A DNA stretch of 7,995 bases from contig CAXEOX010000131.1 of the NCBI GenBank assembly GCA_963997925.1, positions 1-7,995 of the forward strand. The letters run 5' to 3'. This stretch comes from UBA11650 sp963997925. GTDB taxonomy: Bacteria; Chloroflexota; Dehalococcoidia; Lucifugimonadales; UBA3495. Below the pieces are notes generated by a model. The model did no database searches and was not told where the DNA came from. It worked only from the letters and a program-made list of their open reading frames with translations. Position numbers and translations under genes: made by a program. Below, piece by piece: positions 1 through 5,610 of this stretch (its first letter is position 1; each line of letters begins with the position of its first letter).

Positions 1-653
1 AACGCTTCCATGGAAAAGTCGCTGGATTGGCAAAGATCGATAATCAACTTCTCGTAGTCGGCGATGGTCTTTACCATGGCGGGGATCTCGTGGGCGATCC
101 CGAAGGGTATGGATGTCACGCCGTGCTTGTCGCCGTGAAGCAGGTCGCCGGTCTTCACGGTCAGTCCGCCGACGGTCACCGGGATGCCAATCTCGACGAG
201 GTGAACGTAGGCGTGGGATACTGATACCTCTTTAGCGAAGAAGCGGAACCCCAGGTCATGAGCCTCATCCAAATCTCGCACCGTGCCATCCGTTGCCACA
301 CCCACGGCGCCCAATGCCTTGTGAATGTTGCCCTGAACCTCGCCCCAATACGCTCCCATGGGCGGGGTGTCGATGTCGTGTAGGACGATGAATCGGGGCT
401 CAGGTACCGACGCTATCAGGTCCCACCAGTCTTCCCGGGACACGTTGCGACCTTCTTGCCGGACGGCGCTGATGACGCCGGTAACCGCATATCCCACCAC
501 CGGGGGCAGGTCCTGAAAAACACCTTTGATCTCCGGCAGCATGAACCCTTCGTTCTTGGGCTGGATATTGAAGCCTTCGATGGCGTTGCAGATGCTAGGG
601 CAATCTATTTCACTGAGTGTTTTGAGAAGTTCGGGACTGATTGTCTGGTACAA
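1..653 (-). CDS. RraA-family protein (HMG/CHA aldolase-like), C-terminus cut by window edge
   Basis: The reverse strand is open for 217 codons from a TTG at 653-651 to the left edge, so the C-terminus is missing. The start is set by a strong Shine-Dalgarno (AGGAGGTGA, about 657-665) just upstream; no ATG lies near it. The protein has the RraA/dimethylmenaquinone-methyltransferase-like fold signature: WGE at residues 103-105, then GVATDGTVRD at 118-127, where Arg126 and Asp127 match the substrate- and metal-binding pair of 4-hydroxy-4-methyl-2-oxoglutarate aldolases. A TGDLLHGDKHGV segment follows at 168-179, the family's usual GD..xxD..GV region with His in place of Asp before GV. Family members are about 200-230 aa, so little is missing. 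Known roles include divalent-metal aldolase or oxaloacetate decarboxylase activity and, in Escherichia coli, RNase E inhibition. The metabolic neighbours favour an enzyme. It lies 133 bases downstream of the dehydrogenase on the same strand and may be co-transcribed. Confidence 0.88.
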   Translation of the reverse strand, partial: MYQTISPELLKTLSEIDCPSICNAIEGFNIQPKNEGFMLPEIKGVFQDLPPVVGYAVTGVISAVRQEGRNVSREDWWDLIASVPEPRFIVLHDIDTPPMGAYWGEVQGNIHKALGAVGVATDGTVRDLDEAHDLGFRFFAKEVSVSHAYVHLVEIGIPVTVGGLTVKTGDLLHGDKHGVTSIPFGIAHEIPAMVKTIADYEKLIIDLCQSSDFSMEA

Positions 654-786
654 GAGTCACCTCCTAGTTTATGGCGTATATGGTTGTTGTTTGATGTGCT
701 TGGTTGGTATTGGGTGGAAATCCCCCCGATATCTTTCTAAGAACCATTGTTGGTCTCGCTCCCTTTCGTAAGGGGGGTGGGGGTCC
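654..786. other. Intergenic gap between dehydrogenase and RraA-family gene
   Basis: These 133 bases separate two leftward genes. Apart from the RraA ribosome site they hold only a weak 5-bp hairpin, CCCTT (761-765) with AAGGG (770-774), which lacks a T-run on either strand. No convincing promoter was found, so read-through from the dehydrogenase promoter is the simplest supply for the RraA gene. Confidence 0.4.
657..665 (-). promoter_or_regulatory. Ribosome binding site fixing the TTG start of the RraA-family gene
   Basis: The reverse strand reads AGGAGGTGA directly before CTC-TTG. This near-perfect anti-16S match places the start at the TTG at 653. It matters because an ATG-only search misses the gene altogether. 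Confidence 0.75.
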
Positions 787-1752
787 CTACTCCGGTGTCA
801 CCAATGACTCGGCTTCTTCGCCGGACAGCAGCTTCGCGATGTTGTAATAGGCGAAGTCCGCGGCCCGCTGGGACGACTCCTCGCCGGGGCCGGCCATGTG
901 TGGCGTGATGACCACGTTGTCCAGTCCGAAGAGGGGGTTGTCTACCGGGGTTGGCTCCACTTCTAGAACGTCCAGTCCGGCCCCAAGAATCTTCCGCTGG
1001 GACAATGCCCGATGCAGCGCTGCTTCGTCGACCACCGGGCCGCGGCAGCAGTTAACCAGGTAGGCGTCGGGTTTCATCAACTCCAGTTCGCGGTCGGAAA
1101 TCATTCCCCGGGTCCGCCGGGTCAGGGGAACGTGCAGGGTGACGATGTCCGACTCCCTTAGCAGGTCGTCAAGCTCCACTCGTTGCACGTTCAGGTCGTC
1201 TTGTACTTCTTGGGGAACGTCTATAACGTCGTAGAAGATGGTCTTGGTGTCGAACCCTTTGAGCCGCTTGGCAACCTGCTTGCCGATGCGTCCCAACCCG
1301 ACGATTCCGATCGTTTTGTCGGTGATTTCCCTTACCCGGTATTTGTCCATGCCGGACCGCCAAACTTTCTGGGACATCGTCTCTTCGTACTGGTGCCACA
1401 GGTTCGTGGTGAGGCTAATCATCATGGCGATGGTGTGTTCTGAGACAGCGATGGCGTTGGCCCCGCCGTTGTTGGCCACCAGGATACCCATCTCCAGTAT
1501 CGTCGCCAGGTCCAGCATGTCGTAACCGGCGCTGAGAGTCTGGATTATCTTGACGTTGGGGCATTGCTTGAGGACATCCACCGAAACCTTGCTGGTAATC
1601 ATGGCGGATACATCACGGCACAGCACCGCTTGCTCATCGTCGGATAGGCTGGGATCCACTAAGATAATCTCTACATCGTCCGGCGCTTCGCCGAGCATGA
1701 AGTCGGCGCGTTCGCCGGGGGGGCTGAAAACGGCCACTTTTGCAGTGGGCAT
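787..1752 (-). CDS. D-2-hydroxyacid dehydrogenase, NAD-binding family
   Basis: A 321-aa NAD(P)-dependent oxidoreductase of the D-isomer-specific 2-hydroxyacid dehydrogenase family, which interconverts 2-oxoacids and D-2-hydroxyacids (the phosphoglycerate, glyoxylate and lactate dehydrogenase group). Visible motifs: the Rossmann loop GLGRIG at 152-157 with Asp175 at the end of the second strand (suggesting NAD over NADP), catalytic Arg237 in NCCRGPVVDE, Glu266 in DVLEVEP, and catalytic His285 in ITPHMAG. The length is normal. The frame stays open upstream to 1890, but the start at 1752 is preferred: it has an AGGAGG 8 bases upstream, the family fold begins right after it, and a TATAAT box at 1805-1810 overlaps the next upstream ATG. 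The substrate is unknown. It is divergent from the CoA-transferases and upstream of the RraA-family gene, suggesting a shared hydroxy/oxo-acid pathway. Confidence 0.93.
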   Translation of the reverse strand: MPTAKVAVFSPPGERADFMLGEAPDDVEIILVDPSLSDDEQAVLCRDVSAMITSKVSVDVLKQCPNVKIIQTLSAGYDMLDLATILEMGILVANNGGANAIAVSEHTIAMMISLTTNLWHQYEETMSQKVWRSGMDKYRVREITDKTIGIVGLGRIGKQVAKRLKGFDTKTIFYDVIDVPQEVQDDLNVQRVELDDLLRESDIVTLHVPLTRRTRGMISDRELELMKPDAYLVNCCRGPVVDEAALHRALSQRKILGAGLDVLEVEPTPVDNPLFGLDNVVITPHMAGPGEESSQRAADFAYYNIAKLLSGEEAESLVTPE

Positions 1753-1804
1753 AGCTAAATCCTCCTGAATTTGCGACCTAACATAACGGGCTGAGTTCGG
1801 GTGC

Positions 1805-1834
1805 ATTATAGCTTCAGAGGAGGCGGTGTGAAAA
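1805..1834 (-). promoter_or_regulatory. Sigma-70-like promoter for the dehydrogenase
   Basis: On the reverse strand a perfect -10 box, TATAAT (1810-1805), lies 18 bases downstream of TTTTCA (1834-1829), which matches the -35 consensus at 4 of 6 positions. The predicted transcript start near 1798 leaves a leader of about 45 bases before the ATG at 1752, with its ribosome site inside. The -10 box runs into the ATG of a longer ORF version, so that longer start would not be transcribed from here. Confidence 0.6.
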
Positions 1835-1852
1835 GAGGTTGCGGAGTGTCTA

Positions 1853-1881
1853 TTGCCTGGGTGGGGAGAGGAAGGTATATT
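1853..1881 (+). promoter_or_regulatory. Sigma-70-like promoter for the CoA-transferase pair
   Basis: TTGCCT (1853-1858) and TATATT (1876-1881) are separated by exactly 17 bases, matching the consensus at 4 of 6 and 5 of 6 positions. Transcription would begin near 1888, giving a leader of about 32 bases to the TTG at 1920. The -35 elements of this promoter and of the opposing dehydrogenase promoter are only about 18 bases apart, so one regulator could control both directions. No clear operator palindrome was seen. Confidence 0.55.
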
Positions 1882-1919
1882 CGGTAGCATCTTGCTGGAA
1901 CCTTAGAGGGAGGACGAGC

Positions 1920-3134
1920 TTGCCTGACTTAGCTCTGGGCGATGTTAAAGTCCTGGACTTGACCAACTTGGTCGCCGGTCCCTACTGCACCAAGCTGCTC
2001 GCCGACTACGGTGCGGACGTAATCAAGGTGGAGATCCCTGGCCTTGGTGACGGCGCGCGCCGGTTGGGGCCGTTCCCCGGCGACATGCCTCACCGCGAGA
2101 AGAGCGGTCTTTTTCTACACCTGAACACCAACAAGCAAAGCATCACCCTGGATCTGCAGACCGAGGCAGCTGGAATCGTAATCCGAGAGCTCATCAGGGA
2201 AGCTGACATCTTGGTCGAGAGCTTTCGTCCGGGCACGATGGCCCAGTTGGGCATGGCCTACGAATCTCTCCGCTCGATCAACCCGACCCTAGTGATGACC
2301 TCCATCTCCAACTTCGGCCAGACTGGCCCCTATCGGGATTACCGATTGACCGACGTGATGGTCTACGGGATGGGGGGCGAGATGTACTCCACCGGCATAG
2401 CCGAGCGAGAGCCGGTCAAGCTGGGCGTGAACGTGTTGCTCTACCAGGCCGGGGCCACCGCATCCGTTGCGACTATGGGCGCGCTGTTCGCCGCCAGGGA
2501 GCAAGGGATCGGCCAACACGTCGACGTGTCCATCATGGAAACCCAGGCAGGGTCCATCGACCGGAGGATGAGTACGCTGATCGGCTTCCAGTACACTGGC
2601 GAAATTACCGGCAGAAACCCACATGGCAGCGGGGCCGGGTATCCCTTTGGGGCAACTCCATGCAGCGACGGCTACTTTGAGGTGTCGGCGGGCCGTGGAT
2701 ATTTCCCCAGAGCCGTCAGCATGTTGGGATCTCCGGCTGAACTGGATGATCCTAAGTGGTACGCACCCGGCGCCCAGATGGACATGGAACTGAAGCAGGA
2801 GTTCGATACGATGCTGATGATCTGGTCGCTGGAGCGCACCAAGTCAGAAGCGTGGGCTATCGCTCAAGAATCTCGAGTCCTGAGCGCGCCACTGAACACC
2901 ATGGGGGATCTGGCGGTCGACCCGGAGTTCAACCGGCGTGGCGCGTTCGTCGAGATAGAGCATCCGGTGGCTGGAACGCTGAAATACCCGGCGCGACCTT
3001 TCATCATGAACGACTGTCCCTGGTCGATCCGTCGGCCCGCTCCCTTGCTAGGTGAACACAACTCAGAAGTGTTGAGCCGATTGGGTTATCGCGCTGAGGA
3101 TGTAGTGCGTCTTCGGCAGCAGGGGGTTATCTAG
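1920..3134 (+). CDS. CaiB/BaiF (family III) CoA-transferase lacking the usual catalytic Asp
   Basis: A 404-aa protein of normal family length. The start is TTG at 1920, with GGGAGGA at 1908-1914 five bases upstream; the promoter at 1853-1881 excludes the longer reading from 1839. The N-terminus has the family hallmark VLDLTNLVAGPYCT (11-24), then GADVIKVE (31-38), LVESFRPG (98-105) and GIGQHVDVS (196-204). Family III enzymes move CoA between carboxylic acids through an aspartyl-anhydride. In formyl-CoA transferase that Asp lies 25 residues before the Gln of the GxGQ motif and four before a conserved Gly. Here the gap-free equivalent is Leu174 (LYQAG), with no acidic residue nearby. The protein may be the non-catalytic half of a heteromer with the next gene, use another nucleophile, or be inactive. 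It is co-directional with its paralogue 7 bases downstream. Confidence 0.92.
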   Translation: MPDLALGDVKVLDLTNLVAGPYCTKLLADYGADVIKVEIPGLGDGARRLGPFPGDMPHREKSGLFLHLNTNKQSITLDLQTEAAGIVIRELIREADILVESFRPGTMAQLGMAYESLRSINPTLVMTSISNFGQTGPYRDYRLTDVMVYGMGGEMYSTGIAEREPVKLGVNVLLYQAGATASVATMGALFAAREQGIGQHVDVSIMETQAGSIDRRMSTLIGFQYTGEITGRNPHGSGAGYPFGATPCSDGYFEVSAGRGYFPRAVSMLGSPAELDDPKWYAPGAQMDMELKQEFDTMLMIWSLERTKSEAWAIAQESRVLSAPLNTMGDLAVDPEFNRRGAFVEIEHPVAGTLKYPARPFIMNDCPWSIRRPAPLLGEHNSEVLSRLGYRAEDVVRLRQQGVI

Positions 3135-3141
3135 AGCAGAC

Positions 3142-4440
3142 ATGCCGAAATTACCGCTGGAAGGAATCCGAGTACTTGACATAACTGTTGTATGGGCCGG
3201 ACCTTACTGCACCCAGTTTCTGGGCGATCTGGGAGCGGAAGTTATAAGGATAGAGTCCCTCAATACATTCGTGCCCCTGGGCCGGGGACCAATGGCCCAC
3301 CCGACCGAGGAAACTCTTAGGGAGATGTCGCCCTGGACCGGGGGCACTCCTGACCGGCAGCCCGGAGCCCGCGCCTGGAACCGGTATCCCATCTTCAACG
3401 CCCACGCTCGGAACAAGCTGGGCATGACCCTGGATTTTTTGAGACCGGGTGGGATGGACATCTTCAAACGCCTGCTTAAGATTAGCGACGTTCTGGTGGA
3501 GAACAACCCCACCGAAACCATGGAGCGTCTGGGTATCTCTTACCAGCTTCTTCAAGGACAGAATCCCGGCATCATAATGCTGCGGATGCCCGCCTACGGT
3601 AACGACGGCGCTTACCAGAACCACCGGGCCTATGGTCTGCACATCGAGGGAGTCATCGGCCACACGCTGCAGCGGGGATACGCCGACATGGATCCATCGG
3701 CCAATACGTCGGTTCTGATGTCCGACGCCGCGGCAGGCACCCAGGGGGCCTTCGCGGTGATGGCCGCATTGCATCACCGGAAACGTACGGGCAGAGGACA
3801 ACTCATCGAGTTATCCCAAGCGGAGAACACGATGTCGTTCCTGGGCCAGTCCTTCATGGACCATTCGATGAACGGCCGCAACGCCGCCACGTTAGGCAAC
3901 CGCCACCCCTACGCCGTCCAAGGATGCTATCCCTGCAAGGGGGAGGATCGGTGGGCAACTATCACCATCTTTGACGATAATGATTGGACTGCTTTCAAGC
4001 AAGCATTGGGCAACCCCGACTGGTGCCGGGAAGAAAAGTTCTCCGATTCGATCTCGCGATACCATTACCATGATGATCTCGACCGACACATCGGAGAGTG
4101 GACCCAGCGATTCGACTCCTACGAGGTAATGCAGTTACTGCAAAACGTTGGTATCGCCGCTGGTCCGGTCATGGACCAACGGGACGCCTACGCTGACCCT
4201 CATCTCAACCAGCGAGAGTTTTTTGAAGTCGTCCACCAAGAGGATACAGGGACTCACGTCTACCCAGGCATCGCGTACAAAATGTCCGAGACTCCTATAA
4301 AAACCAGGCGAGGTCCCGTGCGTTTGGGTGAAGACAACGAATACGTGTACAAGACCCTGCTGAACTGCACCGACGAGGAGTACTCCGAGTTGGAAGCCCA
4401 AGGCCACATCGGGATGGACTATCCGGAGGAGATACCTTAA
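3142..4440 (+). CDS. CaiB/BaiF (family III) CoA-transferase with intact catalytic Asp
   Basis: A 432-aa paralogue of the upstream gene. It opens with GIRVLDITVVWAGPYCTQ (8-25) and GAEVIRIES (31-39), carries NKLGMTLDF at 91-99 and LVENNPTETMERLG at 118-131, and has GRGQLIELS at 217-225. Asp195 in MSDAAAG sits exactly 25 residues before the Gln of GRGQ, the position of the aspartyl nucleophile in formyl-CoA transferase, so catalysis is expected. It is about 30 aa longer than its neighbour, partly through an extra stretch near residues 45-80. The substrate cannot be inferred. The ATG lies 7 bases after the preceding TAG and no good ribosome site is seen (only a G-run about 15 bases upstream), so translation is probably coupled to the first transferase. 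Confidence 0.93.
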   Translation: MPKLPLEGIRVLDITVVWAGPYCTQFLGDLGAEVIRIESLNTFVPLGRGPMAHPTEETLREMSPWTGGTPDRQPGARAWNRYPIFNAHARNKLGMTLDFLRPGGMDIFKRLLKISDVLVENNPTETMERLGISYQLLQGQNPGIIMLRMPAYGNDGAYQNHRAYGLHIEGVIGHTLQRGYADMDPSANTSVLMSDAAAGTQGAFAVMAALHHRKRTGRGQLIELSQAENTMSFLGQSFMDHSMNGRNAATLGNRHPYAVQGCYPCKGEDRWATITIFDDNDWTAFKQALGNPDWCREEKFSDSISRYHYHDDLDRHIGEWTQRFDSYEVMQLLQNVGIAAGPVMDQRDAYADPHLNQREFFEVVHQEDTGTHVYPGIAYKMSETPIKTRRGPVRLGEDNEYVYKTLLNCTDEEYSELEAQGHIGMDYPEEIP

Positions 4441-4480
4441 GGACACATCTAACTGACGCCTGGGACATCTAATCAACACC
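4441..4480 (+). repeat. Short imperfect tandem repeat after the operon
   Basis: Two copies of about 20 bases stand next to each other directly after the stop codon: one begins GGACACATCTAAC and ends GACGCC, the other begins GGGACATCTAATC and ends AACACC. The shared core is GGACA(CA)TCTAA. The likely origin is a small duplication; no function is evident. The rest of the stretch to 4543 shows only the terminator-like element. Confidence 0.35.
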
Positions 4481-4505
4481 TTGGTGTGGAGTCGGTGGAT
4501 TTTTT
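4472..4505 (+). terminator. Possible rho-independent terminator after the CoA-transferase operon
   Basis: A stem can be drawn from ATC-aa-CACC (4472-4480) and GGTGGAT (4494-4500), 7 pairs with a two-base bulge, followed at once by a run of six T (4500-4505). An alternative smaller hairpin (ACAC-cttg-GTGT) lies inside. The position, 30-65 bases after the TAA at 4438-4440, suits a terminator, but the stem is imperfect and the loop long. Confidence 0.35.
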
Positions 4506-5265
4506 AAGGGAACCTTTGGGCTGGGAAGAACGTATGTCCTGTTATGACCTGGCAAGTGATTAACATTACCCACCTGAAGTAGTCTGCAGGCCTTTTTCTA
4601 TTGCTTTTCATAGCTGCATGCGGCACCTCCGCTCCATCGCAGAGTGTTTCTTCGATACCGGGCGCGTCCTCACCATCCCAGCTAGCTCAGGCCCCCGTTG
4701 TGATGAATGAATCGCCGGTTGCAGCCATCACACCATCGCTTGACCACTCGACGACGGATAATCCTTCTGGGATACGGGATCTGGATGTCCATTCCGCCAG
4801 CATCGAGGCTACGCTTAAATCGGTGGTCCTAACTCCTACGCTGGACCCTCCTAGCGGACCCCGACAATCCCTACTCCAACCCTTGCCGTGATACAGCTAG
4901 ATAGGCCGACTCTAACCGTTGTATCGGACCCGACGGCGGTAGTGGATCAACCCGCACCGACTCCAACTCCTGATCCTAACGCACCGGCTCTCCAAGACAT
5001 TGAAGCCAAACTGGGCGAGAATCCATCGCTGAGCGAAGTAACACCGATACCCACGACTTTCCCTGCACCGATAGAAGCGTCCCTGCCTCCCACGGATGTC
5101 CCCATATCAGTTGCCGTTGAGGAAGTCATTGACCCCGAAGAAACTTCTGCGGCGGATGGCGGCGCACACCGGTTCGTATCGCCCAGCGCATCGGGCGGGG
5201 AAGTATCGCTGGATGAATACTTGGAGCGAGGCAACGTCGTTCTAGTGTTTTACCGGGCCTTCTGG

Positions 5266-5268
5266 TGA
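5266..5268 (+). other. In-frame TGA at the peroxidatic Cys position, possible selenocysteine codon
   Basis: The frame reads VLVFYRAFW-TGA-IYCRAQL. In AhpC/TSA proteins of this type the expected text is FYRG.WCP.CR.QL, so TGA replaces the active-site Cys and the second Cys is kept, giving a UxxC motif. Redox proteins with Sec in place of the catalytic Cys are a known class. A plain TGC-to-TGA nonsense change is the alternative. Confidence 0.6.
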
Positions 5269-5273
5269 ATCTA

Positions 5274-5306
5274 TTGCCGTGCGCAACTGGTGCAGTTGCA
5301 AGGCGA
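5274..5306 (+). promoter_or_regulatory. Candidate bacterial SECIS stem-loop downstream of the TGA
   Basis: The RNA can fold into a 7-bp upper stem, GCAACUG (5283-5289) with CAGUUGC (5293-5299), closing a GUG loop (5290-5292). Below a small internal loop (5279-5282 and 5300-5301) is a lower stem of 5 pairs, UUGCC (5274-5278) with GGCGA (5302-5306), one of them U-G. The apical loop begins with G, and 21 nt separate the UGA from the loop. As I recall it, the general bacterial SECIS model asks for a loop of 3-14 nt with a G in the first two positions about 16-37 nt after the UGA. The element fits and remains in frame as coding sequence. Confidence 0.55.
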
Positions 5307-5610
5307 CTACGAGGAAATCACCGGACTACAAACTGACATAATCGCCATCAGCACCGATGATCTTTCCCAAGCTTCTTACGTTGCCGAAAGCTTGCGTCTG
5401 GATTTTCCAATCCTGTACGACCCGGCACGGATGTGGTGCGGGAATATGCTGTCTACAATCTTTGGGAAGATGGTATGGCCACCCCGTCCACATTCGTGCT
5501 CGATCGAACGGGCAAGATTCGTTGGCAGCACATCGGCAAGACCGTCTATGACCGGCCTTCAAATGAGGAAATCATTGACCAACTGAAGAAATTGCGGAAG
5601 GGGTAGGCCT

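Larger units (their letters stand above)
4544..5606 (+). pseudogene. Peroxiredoxin-like (AhpC/TSA) lipoprotein, interrupted; candidate selenoprotein
   Basis: The gene is rebuilt across three reading-frame segments. Segment 1 holds a hydrophobic stretch and lipobox (LLLFIAAC-GTS, Cys codon 4619-4621), then Ser/Pro/Thr-rich sequence to about 4858. Segment 2 (from 4858) continues as a Pro/Thr linker (TPTIPTPT, PAPTPTPDP), then an AhpC/TSA domain: GGEVSLDEYL, VVLVFYRAFW, TGA, IYCRAQLVQLQ, IIAISTDD and LDFPILYDPAR. Segment 3 (5433-5606) gives VVREYAVYNL, ATPSTFVLDRTGKIRW and a C-terminal helix. An extracytoplasmic, membrane-tethered thiol or selenol peroxidase is inferred. Breaks: TAG at 4580-4582 between a possible ATG (4544) and the lipobox; one base missing near 4856-4858; TGA at 5266-5268 in place of the peroxidatic Cys; one base missing near 5428-5432, perhaps GGG read as GG. 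TTG at 4601 is a poor alternative start because it leaves almost no signal peptide. Domain motifs remain well preserved, so decay is recent or the breaks are partly sequence errors. Confidence 0.8.

Noticed and set aside
27..740. Plus-strand open frames at 27-224, 456-740 and 526-771
   Set aside because: They are antisense to the RraA-family gene, whose reverse-strand reading has clear family motifs and a strong ribosome site.
1753..1890. 46-residue N-terminal extension of the dehydrogenase
   Set aside because: The family fold begins at 1752 with a good ribosome site, and one candidate upstream ATG overlaps the TATAAT box.
3151..3801. 216-codon open frame on the minus strand
   Set aside because: It lies wholly antisense to the CoA-transferase with intact motifs, and its protein has no domain-like pattern. 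It is a shadow of codon bias.
4534..4563. ATG at 4534 with GGGAAGA upstream as start of the lipoprotein
   Set aside because: It ends after nine codons in another frame and gives no signal peptide. Using it would require yet another frame correction.
5427..5435. Programmed frameshift in the peroxiredoxin gene
   Set aside because: No slippery heptamer or supporting stem-loop was seen at the break, and a second unrelated break exists upstream. A lost base is simpler.
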